NCBI RefSeq assembly: GCF_000975265.2
Contig: NZ_CP083405.1
Location: 2,790,001-2,854,000 of the forward strand
Source of the DNA: Mycobacterium lepromatosis
GTDB taxonomy: Bacteria > Actinomycetota > Actinomycetes > Mycobacteriales > Mycobacteriaceae
Direction: 5' to 3'
DNA length: 64,000 nucleotides
Position 1 is the first letter of the stretch. Each line of letters opens with the position of its first letter. The notes under the pieces were generated by a model, which was not told the DNA's origin, did not search any database, and worked only from the letters and a program-made list of their open reading frames with translations. The translations under genes and the position numbers were made by a program. Shown here piece by piece: positions 19,363 to 30,609 of this stretch.

Positions 19363-22230
19363 TCAGAGTCGTCCCTCGCGGCGCAGCAGATCCTGCGCGC
19401 TAATACTACCACCGGTGACGCGACGGCGCTGGCGCGAGTTATCATCTCGGCCTCGGGCGTTCAACTTCTCGGTGGCAACTTCGGAATCGTTGTCCTGTGG
19501 CCGCATGGTCGGCAGAGCTGTCGTGGATTCGGCCGTCTCAGTCCCGTTGTCGCTAGAGCGGTTCGCTGGAACCGGCATGGCTTGCGTCTGAACGGCGGAT
19601 GGCGGCGGGGTCGATAACGGAGGTCGCGTTGTGGCGAGCGGTGTAGCTTGCACGCCTTGGCTGCTGGACACCGCTGTAGTGGTCGGGGCGTTGCCAGGTA
19701 CCGATAGACGGGTAGTCGTCGCTTCCACCGGCTGGCTCGGCCTCGTCTGTATCCGCGCGGTGTTCGCGCCAGAAGGCAGCTCCTGAGGCCGTTTGGTCTG
19801 CGGCCAGCTCGCCAAGCCTGAACGCGGCCGCTGCGAAGGCTCCAGCGCGGCGGGGTGAGTGGGGTCATGCGGTGCGCGCGGCGCTGGAGCGGCTATGTTA
19901 ACCGCTGTGACTGGAGGCCGGACGGGACGCCCGTTGACAGTGGGCCGCTTGCGCTCGTCGTGCAGGTGAATTTCGCCCAGCCCTATGCGGTTCTGCAGGC
20001 GCCGAGCCCAGCGAGGCGCCCACCAACAGTCGTCACCGAGCAATTTCATTACCGACGGCACCAGGAACATACGCACTACGGTTGCGTCCAGCAGCAGCGC
20101 TGCCATCAGCCCAAAGGCCAGGTATTTCATCATTACCAGGTCAGAGAACACGAACGAACCGGCGACTACGGCAAGGACCAGCGCTGCCGCCGTGATGAGG
20201 CGGCCGGTGGTCGCGGTGCCGATCCGGACGGCCTCCTGGGTCGACATGCTTTCCGCGCGCGCCTCCACCATTCGGGATACCAAGAACACTTCGTAATCGG
20301 TCGCCAAACCATAGCCTACCGCAACGACGAGAGCGATGATCACCACCATCAACGGTGTCGGCGTGAAGTTCAGCCATTTGGAGAAATGTCCATCAACGAA
20401 GATCCACGTCAGGATGCCCATCGTGGAGCCGAGCGTGAGAGCGCTCATCACCGCAGCTTTGATCGGCAAGACGAACGACCCAAACGCTAAGAACATTAAT
20501 AGCATGGTGGTGGTAATCAGCACAACGACCATCAGCGGGGCTTGTGCAACCAGGCTGTGAATCGAATCCTGCTCAAGCGCTGGGGTGCCACCGACCGATA
20601 CCGTGCGGCCCTTCGGTGGTGTGATGCTGCGTAGCTCGTTGATCTTCTTCGACGCGTCATTCGGGTTGATCAAGCCGTTCTGAAGGACTCGGACCGACGG
20701 ATCCTTCGATGCGCCTGGCGCCACGGTGCGCTCTTGCCACATGTTCGCGTAATTGTTGTCCGGCTCAATGAACCCACTGATAGCCATCGCTTTGCTACGA
20801 ATGTCAGCGATCTCCTGGTCAGTGACGGGCTGATGATTGGTGGTCTGGATAACCAGCGTTAGCGGATTGGTGCGATACCCCGGAAAGAGCTGGTCGAAAT
20901 GCTCCTGTGACTGCCGCACTGCGTTGTTGGGCGGCAGGTATTTTTCGCTCATGCCGCCGAATGAGAGGTTGCCCAGCGGGATAACTAGCAGGATCATGCC
21001 GACAACGATCGGTATGGCGAAAACCAGGGGCCGCTTCATCACGAAGTTGACGAGCTTGCCCCAGAAGCCGACTTCGACTTCTTCGCGGGTCTTGGTCTTT
21101 TGCAGGCGGTCCGCGAGCCAGTTGAGACAGGTATGCGACATCCTCCAGTTGCGTAGGAAAGGCACCCGGAACAGGGTCCGTAAGCCGAGTGCGTCAACAT
21201 GTTTGGCCAAGATTGCCAAGCATGCAGGCAGCAACGTGATCGACAATAAGGCCGCAAGTGTCACCGCTGCGATAAGAGCATAGGTCAGCGACTTGACAAA
21301 GCCCTGCGGTAGCAGTAGAAGGCTAGCTCCCGATGCGGCAATAAGCACCGCCGAGAATGTCACTGTGCGCCCGGCTGTCATCACCGTGCGTCGCACCGCG
21401 GTTTCGGTATCGTAGCCTTCCGCTATCTCCTCGCGAAACCGGCTAACCACGAAGAGACCGTAGTCCACAGCGATGCCCAAGCCGATCAGAGAAACCACCG
21501 GTTGGGCAAAAAAGTGCACTGGTCCGAAGAATGCGATGAAGCGCAGGATACCTAGTGCGCCCGCGATGCTCAGGCCGCCCACCATAACCGGCAAGCAGGC
21601 TGCAATTACACCGCCAAATACCAGGAACAACACCACTGCTACCAGCGGCAGCGCTAGGACTTCCATCCGCCGTTGGTCGGTGGCGATAGTGCTGGTCAAG
21701 GCGTTGGCGATTGGGTCGAGTCCGGCTAGCTGGGCGTTACCGCCGTCCAGTTTTTGCAGGTCCGGAGCTATGGCTTTGTAGTTGTTGAGGATGGTGTCGT
21801 CGTCATCCCCCTTCAGAGGGATGGACACAAACGTGTACTTTTTGTCCGGGGTGGCCATGCCCTGCACGACCGTGTTGGTTGTGTCGGACGCTCGCAGATA
21901 ACCGGCCCATCCCATTACCTTATTGGAGTTGTTTCGCTGGAACTGGTTGAGTTCATCGGTGATCTTCTTCGCCCATGCCGGATCATCGACGGTTTTGCCG
22001 GCGGGCGCATGGAAGATCGCCACGATGTGGCCGCTTCGGTCCCGGCCATAGACCTGGTCGCCAAGAATTGAGGCTTTCACCGACTGACTGCTGTCGTCAT
22101 AGAAACCACTCTGTGTGACGTGCTTACCTAGGCTCAGCCCGAAAACTCCTCCACACAGGCACAGAGCGACCGTGACCCCGATTACGATGAACCGGTAGCG
22201 GTACACAATTCGACCCCACCAGGCGAACAC
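19363..22230 (-). CDS. mmpL3: MmpL3 trehalose monomycolate transporter (Rv0206c)
   Basis: The intact 955-residue essential RND transporter flips or exports trehalose monomycolate for cell-wall mycolic acids. The proton-relay pairs are exactly placed: D256-Y257 in GIAVDYGLFVVSRF and D645-Y646 in GLATDYEVFLVSRM. Two porter domains lie between helices 1-2 and 7-8. The cytoplasmic tail from about residue 760 is proline/threonine-rich and disordered. It ends RRVTGGSISAQDLLRREGRL, a conserved C-terminal motif. The start ATG at the MFAWWGR N-terminus is the usual one. It lies tail-to-tail with the Rv0205 wreck. Confidence 0.97.
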   Translation of the reverse strand: MFAWWGRIVYRYRFIVIGVTVALCLCGGVFGLSLGKHVTQSGFYDDSSQSVKASILGDQVYGRDRSGHIVAIFHAPAGKTVDDPAWAKKITDELNQFQRNNSNKVMGWAGYLRASDTTNTVVQGMATPDKKYTFVSIPLKGDDDDTILNNYKAIAPDLQKLDGGNAQLAGLDPIANALTSTIATDQRRMEVLALPLVAVVLFLVFGGVIAACLPVMVGGLSIAGALGILRFIAFFGPVHFFAQPVVSLIGLGIAVDYGLFVVSRFREEIAEGYDTETAVRRTVMTAGRTVTFSAVLIAASGASLLLLPQGFVKSLTYALIAAVTLAALLSITLLPACLAILAKHVDALGLRTLFRVPFLRNWRMSHTCLNWLADRLQKTKTREEVEVGFWGKLVNFVMKRPLVFAIPIVVGMILLVIPLGNLSFGGMSEKYLPPNNAVRQSQEHFDQLFPGYRTNPLTLVIQTTNHQPVTDQEIADIRSKAMAISGFIEPDNNYANMWQERTVAPGASKDPSVRVLQNGLINPNDASKKINELRSITPPKGRTVSVGGTPALEQDSIHSLVAQAPLMVVVLITTTMLLMFLAFGSFVLPIKAAVMSALTLGSTMGILTWIFVDGHFSKWLNFTPTPLMVVIIALVVAVGYGLATDYEVFLVSRMVEARAESMSTQEAVRIGTATTGRLITAAALVLAVVAGSFVFSDLVMMKYLAFGLMAALLLDATVVRMFLVPSVMKLLGDDCWWAPRWARRLQNRIGLGEIHLHDERKRPTVNGRPVRPPVTAVNIAAPAPRAPHDPTHPAALEPSQRPRSGLASWPQTKRPQELPSGANTARIQTRPSQPVEATTTRLSVPGNAPTTTAVSSSQGVQATPLATTRPPLSTPPPSAVQTQAMPVPANRSSDNGTETAESTTALPTMRPQDNDSEVATEKLNARGRDDNSRQRRRVTGGSISAQDLLRREGRL

Positions 22231-22299
22231 GTAAGCTCCTTACTGGATCTGTAGCGACCCGCGCAGTGCCTTTTCGGTTTTCAACGCGCCAGTGTCACA

Positions 22300-22885
22300 C
22301 ACGCGAGTTTAATAACGCAGCCAGCGGCTGGAAATGGCACGTGCCACGTTCCTTGTGCAGACAGCGCATCTAGGCTGATTCGCGGCAATGGCTCTCGGAA
22401 AATACCCGCGATGTCCTCCAGGTCGACGAACTCTAAGGTAGCCGACGCTAGCGCCCAAACTAGTGTGTTCACGAAAGCCGATCATTTGAACGTCTATTCC
22501 GGAGTGCGCGATTCTTTCCAGCGTTTGACGGAACGCTTGACCGTACGCAGAGACCACTAGCTCTGCTAGCCCTTCGTTGTACCACTGCTTGATGTGGGCC
22601 AGCCTGTGGCTGCCATCGTCAATTTTCAGCTTAACGAAGATCGCAAATTCCACGTTACGTAGCGCATACAACCACGGCCGAACCACGTCGACGCTGCCCT
22701 GCGCTATGTTGATGAACACGGTGACCTTCAGTCTGATCGTGCTGTCTGTATATAACCGGCCGCAACCATCTGCCGTACACGTGAGCAGCCAGCGACCCAG
22801 CGTGTCGAAACGCAGACGTTCCGACGGCGGGCCACGATGGCGCCCAAGCCCATGTCAGGATTGGGCGCATCCCGCACCAGCATCA
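22300..22885 (-). pseudogene. Decayed NYN-domain-like protein (Rv0207c-like)
   Basis: Reading down the minus strand, one frame carries APNPDMGLGAIV near 22850. Another carries VFINIAQGSVDVVRPWLYAL at about 22720, the end of an IAHSGIDVQMIGFREH segment near 22500, and, after a further frame change, LEFVDLEDIAGIFREPLPRI near 22420. This is the order expected for Rv0207c, a conserved hypothetical with a PIN/NYN nuclease-like fold. Multiple frameshifts break it. Confidence 0.7.
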
Positions 22886-23049
22886 CACACCTGGCCGGGG
22901 GAGCGAGGCTACCCTCCGGGTCTCGACGCAGTTGCCGGATCGTGCCGTCGGTGTAGGCGGCTCCGGTGTTTCCGGGACCACTGCAACGGTTGCTTGTGCG
23001 ACCACCAGCATAGTTATCGGTTTATCAAGATCGAGCGCATTGCTTGCGA

Positions 23050-23120
23050 GATCAATTTCGATTTTTCGGCAAATTAACTTCACTTTTTGCAAATCAACTT
23101 CGTTTTTTCCAAATCAACTC
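23050..23120. repeat. Degenerate 20-bp tandem repeat at the trmB 3' end
   Basis: About 3.5 copies of a 20-bp unit beginning aaatcaacttcg and ending in a T-run follow each other: roughly 23050-23070, 23071-23090, 23091-23110, and a partial 23111-23120. The third unit contains the trmB stop codon (23094-23096). Such units arise by replication slippage and may vary between strains. Confidence 0.7.
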
Positions 23121-23933
23121 GGTAACGATGTTGCCGGCATGCTGCGCTTTCGTTTCGTACTTGGTGGTTGGGCGAACGGTTGCAATTGGCAGCTGGGTGC
23201 TGCCATCGGCACGACTCAGCAGTGGTTCGCCGTCGCCGACTTCGGCGATTTGCTCTGCGTAGTCGGGGTGATCCGTCGCGGTGTGCAGGACCCCACCGGG
23301 GAGTAGCCGGTCGGCGATCAGTTCAACCGTAGCCGGTTGCAGTAGCCTGCGTTTGTGGTGGCGTGCCTTCGGCCATGGATCGGGGAAGAAGACACGAACA
23401 CCGGTCAGCGACATCGGTGCGATCAGATGCTGCAGCAAGTAAAGCGCGTTCCCGTGAATCATCCTGATGTTGTGCACCTGGTCTCGATTGATCGCGCACA
23501 ATAGCTGCGCCAGCCCGCGCCGGTAAACTTCCACCGCGATCACATCGATGTCGGGTTCGTGCTGCGCCATGGCCAGCGTTGCAGTGCCGCTGCCGCAGCC
23601 AATCTCAAGCACCACTGGAGCGGAACGCCCGAACCACGCGTCGGTGTCCAGCCGCTCGCCGCTGCGGGTTTGGGGCACCACCGAAATGCCTATTTCCGGC
23701 CATAACCGCTCCCAGGTCTGGCGCTGGGCTTGTGACAAGGCGGAGTGTCGCGTACGAAAAGCAATGACCGGTAAATAGCGTGCCGCACCGCTTTGTTCGG
23801 AGCCAGGCTCAGGTCGGTTTGTTTCACACGGCTCTAACGACGGGTACGAGTCCGCTCCGCAGTTTGGGCTAGCTGGAGATCTCACTGTTACCGGCGTGGC
23901 GGGACGTAACCTCATCTCGGGTTGCGCATGCAT
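23094..23933 (-). CDS. trmB: tRNA (guanine-N7)-methyltransferase TrmB (Rv0208c)
   Basis: A SAM-dependent enzyme that methylates G46 of tRNAs in the cytosol. The protein of 279 residues carries the SAM motif VLEIGCGSGTATLAMAQ, then RRGLAQLLCAI and the family signature FFPDPWPKARHHKRRLLQ. The C-terminal TKYETKAQ segment is also present. The start at 23933 (MHAQPEMRLRP) matches the conserved HHGQMHAQ context; an upstream ATG at 24134 would add 67 residues of non-conserved sequence. An insert of about 30 residues relative to the Mtb protein lies in the variable N-terminal region (about 18-50). The stop lies in a tandem repeat, so the last residues could vary between strains. Confidence 0.93.
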   Translation of the reverse strand: MHAQPEMRLRPATPVTVRSPASPNCGADSYPSLEPCETNRPEPGSEQSGAARYLPVIAFRTRHSALSQAQRQTWERLWPEIGISVVPQTRSGERLDTDAWFGRSAPVVLEIGCGSGTATLAMAQHEPDIDVIAVEVYRRGLAQLLCAINRDQVHNIRMIHGNALYLLQHLIAPMSLTGVRVFFPDPWPKARHHKRRLLQPATVELIADRLLPGGVLHTATDHPDYAEQIAEVGDGEPLLSRADGSTQLPIATVRPTTKYETKAQHAGNIVTELIWKKRS

Positions 23934-24269
23934 TTGTCCATGGTGGCGTATGAATCCTTGACGTAGCCGGTCCCTGGTCCAGATTGATATCCAACAGTTG
24001 CTTTCAACTGGTAACGATGGCTCGCATCTTGGCGACGAAGGTGTCACCATTCGGTGGGGTGTGATCGGCCTCCGGCAAACTAGCCGGGTTGGGTAATGAA
24101 ACAAACTTTGCACCCGAAAAAGCAAAACCAGCAAGGGGTCAGGAGGTCAGGCTAATTGGTTTGGGCCAGCGAAGGACGTGACAAAACGAGGAGCGCCAGA
24201 TTTTTGTTAACCACCTTGCTTGGTTTGCGTCGAGGGCCGCTGACGGGAGTATGACGGCGATCGTCGAGC

Positions 24270-25005
24270 GCGCCGGTGCTTAACAAGGCAGATTTGGCGG
24301 GGTTCACCGGAAACGGACCCCTCGCAGTGGTGTGGAAACCGTTGCACGCATTTTCGGCGCTGGTGGAGGTAACCGGGCAGCCAGATGATAGGTTTACACA
24401 TCGTCGTCGAGCTCGACGATCTCTATTCGTCGACACGCTGCGGGCCGCACTGCAAGCGCATAGCCGTCGATTCGGGCGGCTATGCAAACCTGGCTCGCTC
24501 ATCTGGTGGTTTCATTGGTTGTGAAAGCCCGATTCCAGTCGCGGGCTGGCGGCGCTTAACTAGATCCGCTCGACCTGATCTGGCTGGACAAGTGCAGGCT
24601 TTACTGGGGGGCGAGGTAGAGGTGTCGATGTCATTGTCAACAAGGTCGCTGCCGTTGACGATGAGGTGCGTTACCGACGGTTTCCGAGTGCCGTTGCGCA
24701 ATTGAATTGGAGGCTCTCCTCGTCTGCGATGAATGGGTCGGCGAGTTCTTATCCCTTAATAATTACTTACTATACAATCTAGTCGCTCGGATAGCCGCCG
24801 ATGCCGATCTAGCTGACGATCCTGCCGCGCATCTGCCGTGGACGACACGGCGTTCGTTCGGCAGCATAGCATCGGAAACTTCGACCTGTTGAGCGAGCCG
24901 CATCGTTCATGGTTCATGCAGCTCGGGTATCCCTTAGAGGGGTCGGTACGGCTCTGGTCTCGGGGGTCTCGGGCTGCTTGCGTCCGGTGACGCTAGGGAG
25001 GCGCG
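24270..25005 (+). pseudogene. Decayed dynamin-like GTPase (Rv0209-like)
   Basis: The frame at 24276 reads LNKADLAGFTGNGPLAVVWK, a GTPase G4-type NKAD segment. Later frames read VDVIVNKVAAVDDEVRYRRF near 24618 and DDPAAHLPW near 24815. They resemble Rv0209, the first of a pair of large hypothetical proteins that I take to be dynamin-like GTPases. Stops and shifts are frequent. Family assignment is moderate; the gene order (trmB, Rv0209, Rv0210, pckA) supports it. Confidence 0.6.
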
Positions 25006-25129
25006 GTGATCAACACCGCTTACGCGAGCCAGCCGCCCGGATGGCGGCAGTCAAGCCCCGAGTGAAGTTTATTACTCAATTAAACGCGGCGCAGTGGCAC
25101 TGACGCAACTGGATCGGGGATGATCAGCG

Positions 25130-26215
25130 TAACTGGTGTGGCAGCGGCACTCAAACTAACGCTTGACGCAGCACGAGTTCGTCAAGTTGACCGACCTGGG
25201 ATCCGGTGATGCCCCGCTGCCGCTGTTGTTCGTCGTTTCTGCAGCGGCTGAACTGACGGAATCGGACTGTGCTCTCCTGGACACTGCCGTCGATAACACG
25301 GAGGTAGTGTCCACGATAGACTGTGCCCCGGACTTGGCGCAACGTGGTTACCGCTAACTGCGAAGCACTGGCCGCGCACGCGTCCTACTACTATTATTAT
25401 CAAGTGCCCCTACTTCTTCTTCGTTGTTGGCCGCCGGGCCTGATGGTCGGTGAACCACAGGCAGACGATTTGGTCGACGCCATACTTGTGGACTCTCCTT
25501 AGGCGGCCCAACACAATGGCGCGATGACCGAGCCCGGGTGGCATGGGTTGACGTGTTGCGTGCAGCACGGGCCTGCGGGAGCGGTGCCAATCGAATTTTG
25601 AGCGCACCATATAATTAGGCTGCGCGGTCTGATCCAGCAGGCTTGGAGCCAATTGTCTTACTTTGCAGTCTTACTTTGAACGCAATTGTTATTGTCGGTG
25701 CACGGCTAGTTAAATAGGGAGACAGCCAACTTACCTCGGCGGGATATGCCGGGTTCTGAGGCGTATGCACGCGGTCGAGTAACGCAGATAAGCAGGTCAT
25801 CGTACTACACCTCACCGAGGTAGCGTGGATGATGAGTATATCTGTTGCCCCGCCAGCCTTCGAAGTGTGGCCCGACACTCGGCGTCTCGGAACTGCTGCT
25901 ACAATTTCGGCGGCAATCCGGAATCCAGACGCGCCAGCCCTGTCGTAACCGTGTGGTGCTGGACTGGTGGGTGGGCAACGTGACGACGTCGCTGCGATCC
26001 ACGGTGGAAAAGCTGGTCGCGGCTCGGGTACCGGCTTCCAAGTCGGCGTTCAGCACCGCGATGCCGTGTTTGGGAAGTGTCGGCGGTGCAAGCCGTGCTC
26101 GATTTTGTGCGTAGCAGAACTGGGCGAGTCGGGCATACCCCTCCGGAAGGCGTCGAGGCTTCAGGACTCGGCAGGCCCGATCGAAACCAACGATCCGGAT
26201 TCGAGGAGTGTGAAT
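25130..26215 (+). pseudogene. Decayed second dynamin-like protein (Rv0210-like)
   Basis: A frame at 25163-25357 reads LGSGDAPLPLLFVVSAAAEL and SDCALLDTAVDNTEVVSTID, similar to the nucleotide-binding region of dynamin-like proteins. A later frame at about 25860-26110 has VSELLLQFRRQSGIQTRQP and further helical sequence. Frames are broken between and after these blocks. Identity rests mainly on position between Rv0209 and pckA. Confidence 0.5.
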
Positions 26216-26411
26216 GACGGCAATTCTTGACGTTTTTCGGACTTCTGAATCCTTGCTGTAAGGAGGCATGTACCTGCCCCACACTTCTGAAACAAGTTGG
26301 TAACGATAGCCTATAGATAAAGTGTTTGTGTTGCCAAATACAGACGAGTGCATCAACAACCAAGAGAAGCCGACTAAATACGCAGAAGAATGCATGGAGA
26401 GGGAGACTTCG

Positions 26412-28241
26412 ATGACTTCAGCGACTATTCCCGGTCTGGATACCGCGCCAACAAACCACCAGGAGTTGCTGTCGTGGCTAGAGGAGGTCGCTGAACTGAC
26501 ACATCCTGACCAGGTAGTTTTCGCTGACGGCTCCGATGAAGAATGGCAACGGCTCACCGAACGACTGGTAGCGGCAGGCACCTTCAAGAAGCTGAACGAT
26601 GAGAAGCACCCCAACTCCTACCTGGCGTTGTCTGATCCTTCTGACGTGGCGCGGGTGGAATCACGGACTTTTATCTGTTCCGAGCGTGAGATCGATGCCG
26701 GACCGACCAACAACTGGATGGACCCCGCCGAGATGCGGTCTATTATGAACGAGCTGTACCGCGGCTGCATGCGCGGCCGCACCATGTGGGTGGTGCCCTT
26801 CTGCATGGGCCCGCCGGGTGCCGAGAATCCGAAGTTGGGCGTAGAGATCACCGACTCCGAATATGTTGTCGCGTCGATGAAGGTTATGACCCGTATGGGC
26901 ACATTCGCCCTAGAAAAGCTCGGCGACGACGGGTTCTTCGTCAAGGCCCTGCATTCGGTGGGTGTCCCGCTACAGCCGGGTCAACAAGACATGCCGTGGC
27001 CATGCAACGAGACCAAATACATCAGCCACTTCCCGGAGACCCGCGAGATCTGGAGCTACGGCTCCGGTTACGGTGGCAACGCACTGTTAGGGAAGAAATG
27101 CTACTCTCTGCGCATTGCCTCGGCGATGGCCCACGACGAGGGCTGGCTCGCCGAGCACATGCTGATCCTTAAGCTCATCTCCCCGGAGAACAAGGCTTAC
27201 TACCTTGCGGCGGCGTTCCCGTCGTCCTGTGGCAAAACCAACCTCGCCATGCTACAACCGACAATCCCGGGCTGGCGCGCTGAAACTCTCGGAGACGACA
27301 TCGCCTGGATGCGGTTCGGTAAGGACGGCCGACTGTACGCGGTCAACCCCGAGTTCGGATTCTTCGGCGTCGCGCCGGGCACCAACTGGAAGTCCAACCC
27401 GAACGCCATGCGTACCATCGCGGCGGGTAACACCGTCTTCACCAATGTTGCGCTAACCGACGACAACGACGTGTGGTGGGAGGGCCTGGAGGGAGAGCCT
27501 GCGCATCTGATCGACTGGAAGGGCAACGATTGGTACGCTGGCAAGACGAAGACCCCCGCAGCGCATTCGAATTCACGCTACTGCACGCCGATGTCACAGT
27601 GCCCGGTTCTGGCGCCGGAGTGGGACGACCCGCAGGGTGTGCCGATCTCAGTCATTCTGTTCGGCGCTCGCCGCAAGACTACAGTGCCGTTGGTAACGCA
27701 GGCCCGCGACTGGCAGCACGGCGTTTTCATGGGAGCCACCATGGGTAGCGAACAGACCGCTGCAGCCGAAGGCAAGGTCGGTACGGTTCGGCGTGACCCG
27801 ATGGCCATGTTGCCATTCATCGGCTACCACGTCAGCGACTACTTCCAGCACTGGATCGACCTGGGCAAGCACTCCGACGAGTCCAAGCTACCGAAGGTGT
27901 TCTTCGTCAACTGGTTCCGCTGCGGAGAAAGCGGCAAATTCTTATGGCCGGGCTTCGGCGAGAACAGCCGGGTGTTGAAGTGGATCGTCGACCGCATCGA
28001 ACACAAGGCAGGCGGACAGGACACACTGATCGGCATCGTGCCGACCGCCGCGGACCTGGACCTGGACGGACTCGACATCAATAGCGACGATGTTGTCAAA
28101 GCTCTCGCGGTCGACCCCGCTGAGTGGCGCAATGAACTGCCGTTGATTGAAGAGTGGTTCGAATTCATCGGCGACAAATTGCCCACCAGCGTGCAGGGCG
28201 AGTTGGAATCACTCAAGCAACGGCTGGCACAAGCAGAATAA
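26412..28241 (+). CDS. pckA: GTP-dependent phosphoenolpyruvate carboxykinase PckA (Rv0211)
   Basis: The 609-residue cytosolic enzyme interconverts oxaloacetate plus GTP and phosphoenolpyruvate plus CO2, the entry to gluconeogenesis from TCA intermediates. The family P-loop [12 protein letters not shown] carries the reactive cysteine C273. The substrate-binding [18 protein letters not shown], the metal-site region [13 protein letters not shown] and FVNWFRCG are all present. The start at 26412 is preceded by GGGAG seven bases upstream and gives the conserved [17 protein letters not shown]; an upstream ATG at 26322 would add 30 unrelated residues. It stands alone between decayed genes and has no frame damage. 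Confidence 0.98.
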   Translation: MTSATIPGLDTAPTNHQELLSWLEEVAELTHPDQVVFADGSDEEWQRLTERLVAAGTFKKLNDEKHPNSYLALSDPSDVARVESRTFICSEREIDAGPTNNWMDPAEMRSIMNELYRGCMRGRTMWVVPFCMGPPGAENPKLGVEITDSEYVVASMKVMTRMGTFALEKLGDDGFFVKALHSVGVPLQPGQQDMPWPCNETKYISHFPETREIWSYGSGYGGNALLGKKCYSLRIASAMAHDEGWLAEHMLILKLISPENKAYYLAAAFPSSCGKTNLAMLQPTIPGWRAETLGDDIAWMRFGKDGRLYAVNPEFGFFGVAPGTNWKSNPNAMRTIAAGNTVFTNVALTDDNDVWWEGLEGEPAHLIDWKGNDWYAGKTKTPAAHSNSRYCTPMSQCPVLAPEWDDPQGVPISVILFGARRKTTVPLVTQARDWQHGVFMGATMGSEQTAAAEGKVGTVRRDPMAMLPFIGYHVSDYFQHWIDLGKHSDESKLPKVFFVNWFRCGESGKFLWPGFGENSRVLKWIVDRIEHKAGGQDTLIGIVPTAADLDLDGLDINSDDVVKALAVDPAEWRNELPLIEEWFEFIGDKLPTSVQGELESLKQRLAQAE

Positions 28242-28916
28242 CAGCCAATCGTCTATCGCCGCAACGACTTCGATAGATAAACCACACTTAATCCGGCGAC
28301 AGGCTACCGAGTGCCTAGATTCGAGAAAGCGCATCGCTTCAGCGACAGACTGCTGCAGTCGATGAACCAGTCCTTGGAAAGCCAAGCTCAGTCGACACAG
28401 GTTAGAGTATACCTCTATCCGGCGGAGGCATCAGTGTATCCACGACCTCGTCGAGGCTCGATCTGACGTTGTGAGCTACCCGGATGAACGCCAGGCACCG
28501 CAGCATCTGTCGTTCGAATCGGTGTTGTCCGTCAGCCGATATCGGGTTGCGGTCATCAGACCTTGGTTCTCGTAAAACGAGATTGCTGATGCTGTGCGTC
28601 CGATGCGATTCGCTAACTTGCCAACGGCGAATAAGTCCCCGGTGTCCATGTGACCACTCTAGAAATTAGGGATTGACTTACAAGTTCACTTTGAACTACT
28701 TGTATGTCTATGTGACCCAATCCAAGACCACCTGTCTGGTCGAGATTGTCATCACTGCCGCTCGGCCGCGGCTGAGTCATTGTAAGCAAGCGTCTATCCC
28801 AAGGCGACGATCTGGAACGGTGGCCCGACAACTGAACTTGGCGCAGCTGATCTCTTGACCAGGCGATGTCACCGATGTGTCGCATAGTGACCACTAGTCG
28901 CCAAGCGGGGCAGCAT
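28242..28916. other. Decayed DNA between pckA and the fadD4 remnant
   Basis: Mtb has nadR and a methyltransferase gene on the minus strand here. I see no conserved motif of either, only short unrelated frames. Confidence 0.5.
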
Positions 28917-29205
28917 ATCTTCCACAAGACACCGAAAACCTTCTGGTTAACCACGCAAAGGTGCTTGACGCAGCGGTGTTCGGTGTTCCCGATGAAGAAA
29001 TAAGTCAACCCGTGATGGCGGTGGCGCAGAACCTAGACTCGGATGGTGCCACTGACCAATTTGCCGACGTGCTGCTAACTTGGCTGCGGGACCGCTTGGC
29101 GAACTTCAAGTTCCTGCGATCCATTGTGCTCGAAACGCAACCGCCATGCATTGACAGTGAGAAGCTCTGCAAGAACGTTCTGGTCAAGAACTATTCGGGT
29201 GAAAC
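28917..29205 (+). pseudogene. fadD4: C-terminal remnant of acyl-CoA synthetase FadD4 (Rv0214)
   Basis: The frame reads QDTENLLVNHAKVLDAAVFG, then VPDEEISQPVMAVAQNL and LLTWLRDRLANFKFLRSIV, the C-terminal domain of an acyl-adenylating enzyme. The catalytic-lysine segment is altered to SEKLCKNVLVKNY. The large N-terminal AMP-binding domain is absent upstream. Orientation and position fit fadD4. Confidence 0.85.
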
Positions 29206-29259
29206 GATGTTCTGGTTGTTCGACCTATCGGTGTCGCAGTACTCTGAACGTCGCACCGG

Positions 29260-29800
29260 CCGCTGGTGTTATCGTTACCTTCGGTTCGAACACCGATACT
29301 GACTATCGTGCAAGCACGAGACGAAATACTTTGTTATACTGCAGCTTTCATCGTGATCCAGGGTTCATCTGCCGATCGTACAGTGATCATTGTCGAGTCG
29401 ACGACCTACTTGATCCTACAAATGGGACCGGAGTTCACGTGCTGGCTAACCGAACGCGGTCCTGCCTGTGTTCCCGGCATCACCGACCAGATCTTCGTGG
29501 AAAGCTACGCGAAATTTTGCGGATCAGATTCAACCACCAGCAGCGTCATAACGCATTTTCTATCTATTCCTGTGCCGCTCTGCTAGAGGCGCTTGCCGTC
29601 GCGCAGCTGGACCCGTCGATGAACCGATATCGTGTTGAGCAGTAGCGGTCTATCGTTCTGCAGCGTTGGCAATCTAGCAGAATTCGGCACCTTGACTACC
29701 GTAGCGAGCGCACAAGTGGCGCGTACTCGCCACAGCCCGGCCTTGATGCTCAAGGTGCTAGGCAGTGGCTGGGAGATAGCCAAATTTTGCGTATAGATTG
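29260..29800 (+). pseudogene. Decayed enoyl-CoA hydratase/isomerase family gene
   Basis: One frame reads MGPEFTCWLTERGPACVPG near 29420, the N-terminal extension found in some actinobacterial crotonase homologues. Another reads RFNHQQRHNAFSIYSCAALLEA near 29526, and a third NLAEFGTLTTVASAQVARTR near 29668. The last is close to the oxyanion-hole region, normally SGGDLAEFG. Frameshifts separate the blocks and the C-terminal half is missing. I cannot name the exact Mtb echA counterpart. Confidence 0.65.
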
Positions 29801-30606
29801 AAGCGTTGTAAACTACGTATTTTCGTGCTATTCTAAGTGGTCCTGGGGCTCTGTTACCCGGTTCCGACAGTACCGTCAACCTTACGCACCGGAATCTTAC
29901 GCTGGCGAACGGCCTATCTTTCGCTCCTCGGGCACACGATCGACGCTGGTAACCACTCTCCTGGGGGGCTTTTGGATTCGATCACGCGGGAGACAGTAGA
30001 CTAAGTGTAGCGGCGGCGATCCACACATCAAACCTGTTGATACTCAACGCCGCATGCACTTATGCCTTCTGTCTCAGAAGCCCGAAAAGTGGTGGTGGTG
30101 GTGGTAACAAAAAGAGCGTTCGAGACGACCACCGCGAAAAGAAAAACATAGGGATATTATGCGGATAGCGGCAACACCATAGTCAAAGATAGCGTTGATG
30201 ATTGCCCATTTCTTTGTGTTATTTGGTCGCGAACTGCACTTCAGCATAGCGTTCTTGACTACACGGCCTGGATACGTTGGCAGAGCACACTATCGACACA
30301 ATACCAAACAGAAGGCGGCACAAGATTGTGCACAGAATCGCCTAGACGAGGTGGTATCTGGCTGCCGACCCTGCTAACTTCCCTGTGACCCCGGCCAACA
30401 GGGTTGCTGTCTTTGTCACCCTGGTTTTTGTACGGGCCAATTTGAGGAACCAGGGTCAAGAGATGGCGAAGTACTCATGGCGACTGCCTTTCCTCCACTG
30501 TAACAGGCTAGCCGTTGATGCCAGGTTTCCTCTTTTCGAAGTCAGACAAACATACAGCACCAGTCAGTTGCTGGCGTAGATTTCACGAATTCGGTTGTAA
30601 GAAAAC
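29801..30606. other. Decayed DNA with a (TGG)n microsatellite
   Basis: No gene is recognisable. A run of about six TGG/GTG triplets occurs at roughly 30090-30106, and the region is AT-richer than the intact genes. Confidence 0.5.
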
Positions 30607-30609
30607 TTA

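Noticed and set aside
26322..26411. Longer N-terminus for pckA starting at 26322
   Set aside because: The 30 extra residues are not conserved in the family, and a good ribosome site precedes the ATG at 26412.
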